A stretch of 64,000 nt of DNA from the NCBI GenBank assembly GCA_016214905.1, contig JACRMQ010000003.1:62001-126000 (forward strand). The letters run 5' to 3'. This DNA is from Ignavibacteriales bacterium. Its GTDB lineage: Bacteria; Bacteroidota; Ignavibacteria; UBA10030; SZUA-254. The first letter of the stretch is position 1; each line of letters starts with the position of its first letter. Both the position numbers and the translations under genes were made by a program. This document shows, in pieces, positions 28,330 through 36,657 of the stretch. A model generated the notes under the pieces. The model was not told where the DNA came from. It did not search any database and saw only the letters and a program-made list of their open reading frames with translations.

Positions 28330-30819
28330 ATGCTATCTAATTTAAATATGAGACACAAAATATATTTGGCCTCGATTTGTGTCATATTTTTCGGAATCGG
28401 ATTGTTACGGCTGAACGATCTGACAATATATACACCTGATAGCAGCCGCTATCTTATCTTTGCAAATTCTCTTGCTCATGGAAACGGATTTGTAGATAAT
28501 ACACAGCCGGAACCGGATATGTTTTCAGTTCAGGCACCTCTTTATCCGATCATTTTAATTCCCTCTCAACTGATTTTTCCGTTTTCACTTGAAGCCGCAA
28601 AAATTTGGACACTTCTCTGGGGCATTCTTGCGATCATATTGTTTTATAGACTCATCCTTACCTTCGGTAATCACGGAGTTGCACTTGGCGCTTCAATAAT
28701 GTTCGCGTTTAATCCTCTGACTTTTATTTACAGCACCGAAGTTTTATCGGAAGCCCCGTTTCTTTCTTTTCTCTTTATTTCATTCATATGGTTAGATAAA
28801 AAAATAGAGAACAAAAAAAATCTAATTATATCTGTTTGGTCAATCGCGGCTGTCGCGCTTTTACGTGAAATCGGTGTTGTACTTGCAGTCGGGGCAGTCA
28901 TCTCTTGTTTACTGCAGAAAGAATGGAGACGCGCCTTCATAATCGCCGGCGCTGTGGTTTCATTAATGGGGTTGTGGTATCTGAGGAATCATTATTTGAT
29001 CGGCGATATTCCCGAAGGACAATCGAGCAATTATTCATTACTTGCACAGCATTTTGTTACAACACCCGAAACTCCTTTAATTAACGAAATTGCTTTGCGT
29101 GTTTGGCTGAATATCAAATTATATTTTTATCAACTTGGCGGAATGGTAATTTATCCGTTGTTCATTGCTCATCAGTTCAAGCTGCAATTATTATCGTCGG
29201 GCATCTATACCGGATTAGTCTCGTTCTTTGCAGGTGCCGGGAAGTTTCTCGTTCTTTTTGTGGTTATACCTTTTGTCGCTAGAGGAATTGTCCTCGATTT
29301 TCAGTCATCAACAACTGCGTTGCTGAAATCTATTTTTCTTTTCCTTTATTTATGCACAATATTCCTATATCCTGTTTATGATATCCGATTTCTGATGCCT
29401 GTTCTGCCATTGATCATCTATTATTCATGCAGGACAATCATAAAATATAAAAACGACTACACGTATAGAAAAATATTTCAAAATAAATATATAATAACCG
29501 CAGTCGTGGTGATATTGCTGTCTCCGAATTTCATTAGTGCGTGGGAAATATTAAAACTTAATACCACCTACCGATCTTCACCGGTTGAATTCTTCAAGAA
29601 ATATGGCAAAGAGGAACATTGTCCAATCATGTTCACACAGCCATGGTCGATGTTAGGTGAGTGGATTTCAAGAAATTTACCCGACAGCGTGACAATTGCT
29701 AGTCCGGCGAAAAATCTCTCAACCGTTATTGGAAATAGAAAAATGATCGAAATCGATCAAGGTGTGGTCCAGCCGGTGTTCGAGACGTTACTGCGCGATA
29801 ATAATGTCGGGTATATACTTTCGCCAAGCCGCGGACAAGATTTAAAAATATTTCATTTCCTGATGCTTGAATCGAAAAGGTTATGGTTCGAAAAGGTATA
29901 TTCGGTCGGAAATTTATATTTATATAAAATTCACTCCAGATTTCGCGAGCCGGCAACTTCCGGTGCAGTGCTCACTTATTCAAGCGATTCAACAACTGTA
30001 AATTATTTAGTTGAACAGGGACGCGCCGATATGCTAGACGGTAAATACGATGAAGCACGTTCGATATTTTCACGAGCTCTGGAAATTGATTCATTGCACC
30101 CTGCATTGATTTACCAGATGATTGTATGCAGATCTCTTGCGTGCGATTCTGTGGATGCAATGAAACATTATAATACGCTTTATAAATTACCGCAGTCTCT
30201 CGGTTTTATTTTTCAATCCCGCCTTCATCTGCAAGCAATGGAACAAGTATTGAATACCAGAATTGAAAAATTTGAACTAAGCAGAGGAGTTGAATCATTC
30301 AAAACCGCATCCCTTTACTGGAAATTGGGTTATCCGCGCCGTGCGCAAGAAATTCTTGATGACTATCTTAAAAGCGATTCGACATATTTTGTCGGTTTGC
30401 TTTGGGGTATACATTTCAATCTTCAGAATGGAGATACGGCTCATGCAAAGAAATATTTAGCGACACTTAAGAATATCGACCAAAAAAATCAAGTTGTATC
30501 TGCCTTCGATACGATCTTCAATTTGTACGATTCACTGGCGATGATTGAATCAGTCACGGAGAAGAGTGAATTATATTTCAACATCGGTGAGCAATATAAA
30601 CGAATCGAGTTGTTTGAAGAGGCGATTGATCAGTTCGAGCGGGCTGTTTATTATGATCCACGGAATGAGCCTGCGTTTCTCTCTCTTGGACAGGTATTCG
30701 AAACAAAATCAAAATTTAGAGTTGCAAATAAAGTATATCGAAACGCTTTGGAGATAAATCCTACCAATTTTGCGTTGCAAAATCATATAGATTCTCTTGA
30801 ATTAAAAATAAAAAGATAA
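28330..30819 (+). CDS. Membrane glycosyltransferase (GT39/ArnT-like) with C-terminal TPR region
   Basis: An 829-residue protein in two parts. Residues about 1-415 hold about ten membrane helices. The first extracytoplasmic loop carries YTPDSSRYLIFANSLAHGNG, and the Asp after helix 1 is typical of PMT/ArnT-like GT-C enzymes that use polyprenyl-phosphate sugars. Residues about 420-530 form a soluble domain. Residues about 560-829 contain TPR-like units (AKYDEARSIFSRALEIDS-type and the clear ELFEEAIDQFERAVYYDPRNEPAFLSLGQ, split here). The TPR tail may recruit the acceptor protein (inference). Substrate unknown. ATG start at 28330; the leader is AT-rich with no strong ribosome binding site. Confidence 0.72.
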   Translation: MLSNLNMRHKIYLASICVIFFGIGLLRLNDLTIYTPDSSRYLIFANSLAHGNGFVDNTQPEPDMFSVQAPLYPIILIPSQLIFPFSLEAAKIWTLLWGILAIILFYRLILTFGNHGVALGASIMFAFNPLTFIYSTEVLSEAPFLSFLFISFIWLDKKIENKKNLIISVWSIAAVALLREIGVVLAVGAVISCLLQKEWRRAFIIAGAVVSLMGLWYLRNHYLIGDIPEGQSSNYSLLAQHFVTTPETPLINEIALRVWLNIKLYFYQLGGMVIYPLFIAHQFKLQLLSSGIYTGLVSFFAGAGKFLVLFVVIPFVARGIVLDFQSSTTALLKSIFLFLYLCTIFLYPVYDIRFLMPVLPLIIYYSCRTIIKYKNDYTYRKIFQNKYIITAVVVILLSPNFISAWEILKLNTTYRSSPVEFFKKYGKEEHCPIMFTQPWSMLGEWISRNLPDSVTIASPAKNLSTVIGNRKMIEIDQGVVQPVFETLLRDNNVGYILSPSRGQDLKIFHFLMLESKRLWFEKVYSVGNLYLYKIHSRFREPATSGAVLTYSSDSTTVNYLVEQGRADMLDGKYDEARSIFSRALEIDSLHPALIYQMIVCRSLACDSVDAMKHYNTLYKLPQSLGFIFQSRLHLQAMEQVLNTRIEKFELSRGVESFKTASLYWKLGYPRRAQEILDDYLKSDSTYFVGLLWGIHFNLQNGDTAHAKKYLATLKNIDQKNQVVSAFDTIFNLYDSLAMIESVTEKSELYFNIGEQYKRIELFEEAIDQFERAVYYDPRNEPAFLSLGQVFETKSKFRVANKVYRNALEINPTNFALQNHIDSLELKIKR

Positions 30820-30935
30820 TCTGAATCATATCTTTTTTAACAAAGGTATTAGTTCCGATCTGGAAATCATTTGTATATCGAATAGAAAATCGTTATTTTT
30901 TCCTCATCAAAAGAAAGATTTCTTTAAACGAGAAA

Positions 30936-31214
30936 ATGAATTATTCACATTTAGTAACCGAGTTGGAACAGCTCGCCAAACAGTTAGGCATAAATATAAG
31001 GTACGAGAAAGGTGACTTCGAGGGTGGATTTTGCGTATTGAAAGATCAAAAGGTTGTTGTGGTCAACAAGCGTTTACTCGATTCACGAAAAGCCAGCGCT
31101 CTTGCACTGGCTCTCAACGATTATGGAGTTGAGTTGAAAGGTATCAGCGATAAACTACGTATCTTTGTTGAAGATGAAGCGGCTAAACTTCGCAGATCGG
31201 ATCGGACACAATGA
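30936..31214 (+). CDS. Conserved-looking small protein of unknown function
   Basis: A 92-residue protein with no signal or membrane segment. It has a helix-strand-strand-helix look: LVTELEQLAKQLGINIRYE, FCVLKDQKVVVVNKRL, then SALALALNDYGVELKGI. The stop overlaps the start of the HAD phosphatase gene by 4 bp (ATGA), so the two are translationally coupled. I do not recognise the family. A perfect inverted repeat (AAAGAAA-GA-TTTCTTT, 30910-30925) lies just upstream of the start and could affect its expression. Confidence 0.65.
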   Translation: MNYSHLVTELEQLAKQLGINIRYEKGDFEGGFCVLKDQKVVVVNKRLLDSRKASALALALNDYGVELKGISDKLRIFVEDEAAKLRRSDRTQ

Positions 31215-31891
31215 TAAAAGCTGTCGTCTTCGATCTTGACAATACGCTCGTAGATTTCATGGCAATGAAGCGACAAGCAATAGAAGCGGCGATTCATGCT
31301 ATGATAGATGCCGGTTTAAATATTCCCCAGGAAGAGGTGCAGTCGCGAATCGATACGATTTACAAAGAAAGGGGAATGGAATTCCAAAGTGTTTTCGATC
31401 AGCTTTTGTACGATGTCTTTAACAAAGTCGATTATAAAATCCTTTCTGCAGGCATTATCGCTTACCGGCGCGCACGCGAAGCGGCTCTTGTTCCATATCC
31501 CCACGTTTATCTCACGCTGGTAGAATTATTAAAACGGAGTATCAAACTCGCGGTAGTTTCGGATGCGCCAGCGCGTGAAGCATGGTTGAGATTATGCTAC
31601 TTAAACTTCCATCACATATTTGATGCGGTTGTCACCTTCGATGATACGGGTGAACGTAAACCCAAACCGGAACCTTTTAGAAAAGCTCTTGAAAGATTGA
31701 ATGTTAAACCTGAAGATTCGCTGATGGTTGGCGACTGGGCAGAGCGTGACATGATCGGCGCGGCGAATATTGGGATGAAAACTGTCTTTGCCCGCTATGG
31801 CGACACATTCGGTACGATTGAAACACACGCTGATTTTGAGATCAACGACATAAAAGATTTACTGCTTATAGTCGACGAGGAGAACGGATAA
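31211..31891 (+). CDS. HAD-superfamily hydrolase (phosphatase-like)
   Basis: A 226-residue haloacid-dehalogenase-fold enzyme. Motif I is VVFDLDNTLVDF, with nucleophile D8 and acid/base D10. The cap is helical (about 15-95). Motif II is VVSDAP, motif III the Lys in GERKPKPEPF, and motif IV VGDWAERDMIGAANIGM. The motifs fit a small-molecule phosphatase of the phosphoglycolate-phosphatase or YjjG type, but the substrate cannot be read from sequence. It is coupled to the genes on both sides: 4-bp overlap upstream and 2 bp from acpS. Confidence 0.9.
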   Translation: MIKAVVFDLDNTLVDFMAMKRQAIEAAIHAMIDAGLNIPQEEVQSRIDTIYKERGMEFQSVFDQLLYDVFNKVDYKILSAGIIAYRRAREAALVPYPHVYLTLVELLKRSIKLAVVSDAPAREAWLRLCYLNFHHIFDAVVTFDDTGERKPKPEPFRKALERLNVKPEDSLMVGDWAERDMIGAANIGMKTVFARYGDTFGTIETHADFEINDIKDLLLIVDEENG

Positions 31892-31893
31892 AT

Positions 31894-32265
31894 ATGGTTG
31901 AAGGAGTAGGCGTTGATGTTGTTGAGATATCCCGATTTAAAAAATCGATAGATGAATTCGGTGAACATTTCCTGAACAAGATCTTTACCGATAAAGAACG
32001 CGCCTATGCCGATTCCAAAATGTATCAGGTACAGCATCTTGCCGCGCGTTTTGCCGTAAAAGAGGCGGTCGCGAAAGCGCTGGCAAAAGGGTGGAGCGGC
32101 GGTTTTAAATGGAAAGATGTTGAAGTTGAAAACGATGATGCTGGAAAGCCGTCGGTTATTCTTTACGGACATGTGAAAGAGATATTATCGGGAAGCAACG
32201 TGTTAGTTTCGATTTCTCATTCCGAGAATGTGGTGATCGCGTTCGCGATCATCGAAAAGCGATAA
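31894..32265 (+). CDS. acpS: Holo-[acyl-carrier-protein] synthase AcpS
   Basis: Transfers 4'-phosphopantetheine from coenzyme A to acyl carrier protein. The protein has 123 residues and ATG start. GVGVDVVEISRF carries the metal-binding D8. AARFAVKEAVAKALAKG carries the conserved Glu, and VSISHSENVVIAFAI is the C-terminal signature. The length is typical. The start follows the HAD gene by 2 bp after GAGGAGAACGG, a good ribosome binding site. Confidence 0.96.
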   Translation: MVEGVGVDVVEISRFKKSIDEFGEHFLNKIFTDKERAYADSKMYQVQHLAARFAVKEAVAKALAKGWSGGFKWKDVEVENDDAGKPSVILYGHVKEILSGSNVLVSISHSENVVIAFAIIEKR

Positions 32266-32338
32266 GATTGCCTTTCTTTCATATTTTCCGTATTATTGAT
32301 ATGAAGAATTGTATAAACGTCAATTTGGCGGAAATATT

Positions 32339-32758
32339 ATGAAACAGCTTGGAATAAAAAAACTTTACTACTCGATCAGCGAGGTCAGCAAGATCACCGA
32401 TCTTGAGCAGTATGTGCTAAGGTACTGGGAAACGGAATTCGAACAACTTCAACCAGCGAAAAACCGTGCCGGGAACCGCATTTATACCAACAAAGAAATT
32501 AAGCTGATTCTTTTTATAAAGAAATTACTTCGGGAAGAACGGTACACCATTGAAGGCGCTAAACAAATTCTTGCGACTTATTTACCCGATGCCGATAACG
32601 GTGAGCAGTTAGAGTTGATACCGGAACAATCCCAAAGCTCCGATGTCTCCGTTCAACCGAATGTTGTGCCTGTTTCTAAAAGTGTCGACAATCGGTTATC
32701 TAACGATCTTGTGGAAATAAAAATGTTCCTCGAAGAGTTGTTGGTGAAGTTAACCTAA
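32339..32758 (+). CDS. MerR-family transcriptional regulator
   Basis: A 139-residue DNA-binding protein from the ATG at 32339. A longer reading from 32309 adds ten residues (MYKRQFGGNI) with no ribosome binding site and is rejected. Residues about 5-75 are the winged helix (YYSISEVSKITDLEQYVLRYWETEF, then NRAGNRIYTNKEIKLI, both shown only in part). IEGAKQIL follows. The C-terminal tail (about 85-139) is short, lacks a metal-binding Cys pair and ends in a helix. This matches the MerR-type protein common in Bacteroidota; its regulon is unknown. Confidence 0.85.
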   Translation: MKQLGIKKLYYSISEVSKITDLEQYVLRYWETEFEQLQPAKNRAGNRIYTNKEIKLILFIKKLLREERYTIEGAKQILATYLPDADNGEQLELIPEQSQSSDVSVQPNVVPVSKSVDNRLSNDLVEIKMFLEELLVKLT

Positions 32759-32785
32759 AGTTTTAGTCTAAAAAATTTCAGTCCT

Positions 32786-32860
32786 CGGAACGTGGCGCAG
32801 CCCGGCTAGCGCACTTGCTTGGGGTGCAAGGGGTCGCGGGTTCAAATCCCGCCGTTCCGA
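32786..32860 (+). tRNA. tRNA-Pro (anticodon GGG)
   Basis: The acceptor stem CGGAACG pairs with CGTTCCG, and discriminator A is at 32860. The D arm GCGC...GCGC, anticodon stem CTTGC/GCAAG and loop TTGGGGT place GGG at positions 34-36. The T arm GCGGG-TTCAAAT-CCCGC is complete. CCA is not encoded. A rho-independent terminator follows after 5 bp, and a partial duplicate of the 3' half follows that. Confidence 0.95.
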
Positions 32861-32865
32861 CAAGA

Positions 32866-32896
32866 AAGTCGTGTAGAAAAACACGGCTTTTTTTAT
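32866..32896 (+). terminator. Terminator of the tRNA-Pro gene
   Basis: AAGTCGTGT (32866-32874) pairs with ACACGGCTT (32881-32889, one G-T pair) across AGAAAA, followed by a run of T. A near-identical second terminator lies at 32969-32998. Confidence 0.88.
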
Positions 32897-32917
32897 TTAT
32901 GTCAAAGTCGCGGGTTC

Positions 32918-32947
32918 TCAGCCGTAGGCTGATCCGCCTCTGGCGGA
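32918..32947. repeat. 30-bp double-hairpin element in the T-loop of the tRNA fragment
   Basis: TCAGCCGTAGGCTGA (32918-32932) is followed directly by TCCGCCTCTGGCGGA (32933-32947), two perfect 6-bp-stem, 3-nt-loop hairpins. The second is identical to the second hairpin at 3481-3495; the first shares the TCxGCC...GGCxGA frame. The intact tRNA beside it shows the uninterrupted sequence (GGTTC/AAATCC), so the insertion junction is exact to the base. Confidence 0.85.
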
Positions 32948-32968
32948 AAATCCCGCCGTTCCAACAAG

Positions 32969-32998
32969 AAAGCCGTGAAAGAAACACGGCTTTTTTTA
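32969..32998 (+). terminator. Duplicate tRNA-Pro terminator
   Basis: AAAGCCGTG pairs perfectly with CACGGCTTT across AAAGAAA, followed by TTTT. It differs from the first copy by compensating and near-compensating changes, so the stem is preserved or improved. Confidence 0.85.
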
Positions 32999-33007
32999 TT
33001 TGTGTCA

Positions 33008-33235
33008 TATTCTATGTTATCATTTAATAAATTGTATAGCTCTAATCCAATCGTAGTTACGGTTTGAAATAGTCAATTTCTCTTCTTATCTTCTTCTACG
33101 ATCTACCCGCATGATTTTAAAAATAGATGAAATTCTCGAAATAAGATTGTTTTCTCTGATTAAGTTGAATAAAAACATTGAAATCTTTGTGAATTTTTAC
33201 CTGAAAAATTTAAACTATAAAGGAGTTAAATCAGC
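33008..33235. other. Leader of the serine-biosynthesis-like operon
   Basis: AT-rich intergenic region without coding potential. It ends in AAAGGAG 12 bp before the ATG at 33236, one of the strongest ribosome binding sites in the window. A weak TTGTGA-18-TAAACT promoter-like pair lies just before it. No stable leader structure is obvious. Confidence 0.4.
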
Positions 33236-34306
33236 ATGAGAAAAAAATTATTTATACCCGGACCTACAGAAGTAGCTCCAGAAGTTTTACAGAAAATGGC
33301 AACACCGATGATCGGACACCGATCTAAAGACGCGTCGGCTCTTCAGCGTGAAATTACCGAAAAGCTCCGCAAGCTAATGTTCACTCAGAATCCGATTTTA
33401 CTTTCAACAACATCCGGCTCCGGTTTAATGGAGGGCGCAATCCGCTCTATCACTGCAAAGCGTGCTGTTGTGTTTTCTGTCGGTGCGTTCGGCGACCGTT
33501 GGTTCAAAATGGCAGAGGCGAATGGCGTACCGGCAGAAAAACATTCTGCCGAGATGGGTAAACCAACTACGCCAGAAGATGTTGAAAAATATTTATCAAC
33601 AGGTAAGTACGATGTTTTTACAATCACGCATAACGAAACAAGCACAGGCATAATGCACGATCTTCAACCATTTGCCGACTTAAAGAAAAAATATCCGGAT
33701 GTTTACTGGCTCGTGGATGCTGTAAGTTCACTTGGCGGTGTTAAGATTGATGTAGATAAATTAGGTATCGATGTTTGTATAACATCAACCCAAAAGGCGC
33801 TCGCGCTTCCGCCGGGAATGTCGATTGCGTCGGTTTCGATGCGGGCAATAGAACACGCAAAGACAGTAAAGAACCGCGGCTTATATCTTGATATAGTTGA
33901 TCTTTATAATTACATCGAGAAAAAAGATCATCAGTACCCGTCAACTCCTTCGCTCTCGCATATGTTCGCTCTGAATTTCCAATTAGACAGAATATTGGCT
34001 GAAGGTTTAGATGCCAGATTCAAACGTCATTTTGAAATGGCAGAATTCACACGCGCATGGGCGAAGAAGCATTTCGCTTTATTCCCTGTTGAAAAATATT
34101 CATCGCAAACATTAACAACAATCACCAACACGAAGAATATTAATGTTGGCGATCTGAATTCTGCGCTGGGAAAAGTTGGATTACAAATTTCTAATGGATA
34201 CGGCGATTTGAAAGAAAAAACTTTCCGTATCGCTCATATGGGCGAGTTGACAATGGCCGATATTAAAGAGGTGACTTCGGCAATTGAAAAAGTATTATCA
34301 CTTTAA
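33236..34306 (+). CDS. Class V aminotransferase (serine/alanine-glyoxylate or phosphoserine type)
   Basis: PLP-dependent aminotransferase of 356 residues. FIPGPTEVAPEVLQKM and MIGHRSKD form the family opening. THNETSTGIMHDL binds substrate and cofactor. The PLP Lys is K187 in TSTQKALALPPG, preceded by DAVSSLGG with the cofactor Asp. Annotated relatives are serine-pyruvate or alanine-glyoxylate aminotransferases. Because serA lies 14 bp downstream, the likely job is the transamination step of the phosphorylated serine pathway (inference from context). A strong AAAGGAG ribosome binding site suggests high expression. Confidence 0.9.
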   Translation: MRKKLFIPGPTEVAPEVLQKMATPMIGHRSKDASALQREITEKLRKLMFTQNPILLSTTSGSGLMEGAIRSITAKRAVVFSVGAFGDRWFKMAEANGVPAEKHSAEMGKPTTPEDVEKYLSTGKYDVFTITHNETSTGIMHDLQPFADLKKKYPDVYWLVDAVSSLGGVKIDVDKLGIDVCITSTQKALALPPGMSIASVSMRAIEHAKTVKNRGLYLDIVDLYNYIEKKDHQYPSTPSLSHMFALNFQLDRILAEGLDARFKRHFEMAEFTRAWAKKHFALFPVEKYSSQTLTTITNTKNINVGDLNSALGKVGLQISNGYGDLKEKTFRIAHMGELTMADIKEVTSAIEKVLSL

Positions 34307-34320
34307 AAAAAGGATGAATT

Positions 34321-35226
34321 ATGAAAATTTTAATCTCTGATGGAATTGAAGATATTGGGAAAAAGATTTTAATCGAATCGGGTCTTGATGTCGTTGATAA
34401 AAAATTAACTCCCGAAGAGTTGCTGAAAGAAATTCCGCAGTACGACGCAATCATCGTTCGCTCCGCGACGAAGGTGACAAAAGAAGTCATTGACGCGGGA
34501 AAGAATCTGAAAGCCATAGCGCGCGGCGGTGTTGGACTTGATAACATAGATGTTCCGTATGCGAAAGGAAAAGGAATCAAAGTGTTGAACACTCCCGGCG
34601 CATCATCTATTTCCGTAGCTGAACTTGCCATCGGGCATATGTTTGCGTTGAGCAGATTCTTGCATTTATCAAACACCGAAATGCGCGAAGGAAAATGGCC
34701 CAAAAAAGAATACAGCAAAGGCGTTGAGCTTACCGGAAAAACGTTGGGACTTATCGGTATTGGAAATATCGGTAAAGAAGTGGCAAAGCGCGCACTGGGT
34801 TTAGGAATGAGAGTGATCGCGCATGATCCTTTTGTTACAAGTACCGAATTGAATGTTAAACTTGTAAGCAAGGATGATGTTCTTAAGAATTCAGATTACA
34901 TCTCGTTGCATATCCCCTTGGATAAAAAAACAGGTCCGACAATAACAAAGAAAGAGTTTGACCTGATGAAGAAGGGTGTAATTCTGATTAATTGCGCGAG
35001 AGGTGGAGTAGTTTCGGAAAAAGATCTTCTCGAAGCGTTAAAGAACGGCAGAGTGGCACGCGCGGCGATGGATGTTTTCGAGAACGAGCCTCCAACACCG
35101 GAAGAAAGCGAGTTAATTAAGCATCCGAATGTTTCTGTTACACCTCATATCGGTGCGTCAACGAACGAAGCGCAGGAACGTGTTGGAGAAGAGATAGCTC
35201 AGAAGGTTGTACAGGCATTAAAATAA
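34321..35226 (+). CDS. serA: D-3-phosphoglycerate dehydrogenase (short form)
   Basis: NAD-dependent 2-hydroxyacid dehydrogenase of 301 residues, probably the first step of serine synthesis. The NAD-binding motif GLIGIGNIGKEVAKRA is at about 140-155. The catalytic residues are Arg in INCARGG, Glu in FENEPP and His in TPHIGAST. The short form lacks the C-terminal ACT domain through which serine inhibits the enzyme in other bacteria, so regulation must differ (inference). A GGATGAATT leader precedes the ATG. It lies between the aminotransferase and DUF1015. Confidence 0.92.
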   Translation: MKILISDGIEDIGKKILIESGLDVVDKKLTPEELLKEIPQYDAIIVRSATKVTKEVIDAGKNLKAIARGGVGLDNIDVPYAKGKGIKVLNTPGASSISVAELAIGHMFALSRFLHLSNTEMREGKWPKKEYSKGVELTGKTLGLIGIGNIGKEVAKRALGLGMRVIAHDPFVTSTELNVKLVSKDDVLKNSDYISLHIPLDKKTGPTITKKEFDLMKKGVILINCARGGVVSEKDLLEALKNGRVARAAMDVFENEPPTPEESELIKHPNVSVTPHIGASTNEAQERVGEEIAQKVVQALK

Positions 35227-35367
35227 TATCCGCTTTAATTTAGAAAAGTCGAAAAAAGATTACAAATCATTTTCGATTCTTAAATAATAATCGGACGCGT
35301 TTTGCTGATTCAAAGGCACAAGCAAGCGCGTCCGTTCTTTATCAAATTATTAATTCGAAATTTAATT

Positions 35368-36609
35368 ATGGCAACATTTAAACCTTTTAAAGGGTTCAGA
35401 CCACTTCCCAAATATGCGAAATCTGTGGCGGCTAGACCTTATGATGTATTAAATTCAGAAGAAGCACGAATTGAGGCGAAAGGAAATCCAATTTCTTTCC
35501 TTCATGTTGGTAAACCGGAAATTGACCTTCCTGTCGGGACAAATCTTTACGATGAATCAGTTTATCAAAAAGGGAAAGAGAATCTTCAAAAGCTGATCAA
35601 CGATGGTATCATAAAAGAAGATGAAACTCCATGCTTTTATCTCTATGCCCAAGTTATGGGAACTCATACGCAGTACGGTATAGTAGGGTGTGCGTCGGTT
35701 GAGGAATATTTGAACAATACGATTAAGAAGCACGAGTTAACAAGAAAAGATAAAGAAGACGATCGAACTAAACATGTGAAAGTAACAAACGCGCATTCGG
35801 GTCCTATCTTCTTAACGTATCGCGCAACTGATATGATTGATTCGATGATAAATAAAATTAAAAACACAAAGCCGGAAGTAGATTTTATAGCTGACGATGG
35901 TATCGGACATAAATTATGGATAATAGCAGACGCGAAACAGATAGATGAGATAAGTACCGCGTTCAGCAAAGTACCCTCTTTATATGTTGCCGATGGACAT
36001 CATCGTTCCGCCGCCGCCGCGCGGGTGGGGAAAGAGTATGCGGATGCCAATCCACGTCATACGGGGAAAGAAGAATATAATTTCTTCCTTGCGGTTCTCT
36101 TCCCGCACAATCAATTGAAGATAATGGATTATAACCGGGTTGTTAAAGATTTAAATGGACGTACGGTTAATGAATTTAAATCAGAAGTGAAAAAGTTTTT
36201 TGATGTAAGAGATAGCTTAAATCCGGTTCATCCGGGAGCCAAAGGTGAAATTGGAATGTACCTTGATCATCATTGGTATTTACTAAAAATTAAGAATGAA
36301 TACCTTGTTAATCCTAATCCGGTAGAAAAACTTGATGTTGCAATCTTACAAAATTATTTCTTAAAGCCCGTGCTTGGTATCGAAGATCCAAGAACGGATA
36401 AGAGAATCGATTTTGTCGGCGGAATACGTGGACTTGCAGAGCTGGAAAGACGTGTAAATTCGGGCGAGATGGCCGTAGCATTCGCTCTTTATCCTACTTC
36501 GATAGAAGAATTATTGGCAATTGCGGATGCAGGGAAGATTATGCCGCCGAAGTCAACATGGTTCGAACCGAAACTTCGAGATGGAATAGTTGTTCATTTT
36601 TTAAGTTGA
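35368..36609 (+). CDS. DUF1015 family protein linked to serine synthesis genes
   Basis: A 413-residue protein from the ATG at 35368. A longer reading from 35302 adds 22 unconserved-looking residues. The family opening is FKGFRPLPKYAKSVAARPYDVL. VADGHHRSAAAARVG (about 205-220) is a conserved DGHHR-type motif, and a C-terminal region ends FEPKLRDGIVVHFL. DUF1015 genes recur beside serA and its aminotransferase in Bacteroidota and Firmicutes. The function was undefined when I learned of it. The DGHHR motif recalls ParB-like free-serine kinases, which suggests a serine or phosphoserine role; this is inference only. Confidence 0.85.
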   Translation: MATFKPFKGFRPLPKYAKSVAARPYDVLNSEEARIEAKGNPISFLHVGKPEIDLPVGTNLYDESVYQKGKENLQKLINDGIIKEDETPCFYLYAQVMGTHTQYGIVGCASVEEYLNNTIKKHELTRKDKEDDRTKHVKVTNAHSGPIFLTYRATDMIDSMINKIKNTKPEVDFIADDGIGHKLWIIADAKQIDEISTAFSKVPSLYVADGHHRSAAAARVGKEYADANPRHTGKEEYNFFLAVLFPHNQLKIMDYNRVVKDLNGRTVNEFKSEVKKFFDVRDSLNPVHPGAKGEIGMYLDHHWYLLKIKNEYLVNPNPVEKLDVAILQNYFLKPVLGIEDPRTDKRIDFVGGIRGLAELERRVNSGEMAVAFALYPTSIEELLAIADAGKIMPPKSTWFEPKLRDGIVVHFLS

Positions 36610-36657
36610 TTATTATCTTAGAGACATCTAAGTTATTATTTTAATCGACAAATAACT

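Larger units (their letters stand above)
32907..33007 (+). pseudogene. Tandem duplicate of the tRNA-Pro 3' half plus terminator, interrupted by a 30-bp element
   Basis: 32907-32917 repeats the T-arm 5' strand (GTCGCGGGTTC) of the intact tRNA (32833-32843). 32948-32963 repeats the T-loop end, T-arm 3' strand and acceptor 3' strand (AAATCCCGCCGTTCCA). The downstream AACAAGAAAGCCGTG... repeats the tRNA terminator. Between these blocks lies exactly 30 bp of inserted double hairpin. Removing the insert gives a 71-bp copy of the 72-bp segment 32833-32904. There is no acceptor 5' strand, D arm or anticodon arm, so it cannot be a functional tRNA. Confidence 0.85.

Noticed and set aside
32309-32338. 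MYKRQ-type extension of the MerR gene, which could suggest a sequencing-adapter artefact
   Set aside because: The DNA does not match the usual transposase adapter sequence, so it is ordinary sequence. The ATG at 32339 is the better start.
32778-33008. A 76-residue minus-strand open frame over the tRNA region
   Set aside because: It is made of the tRNA complement, the palindromic element and the terminators, a common annotation artefact.
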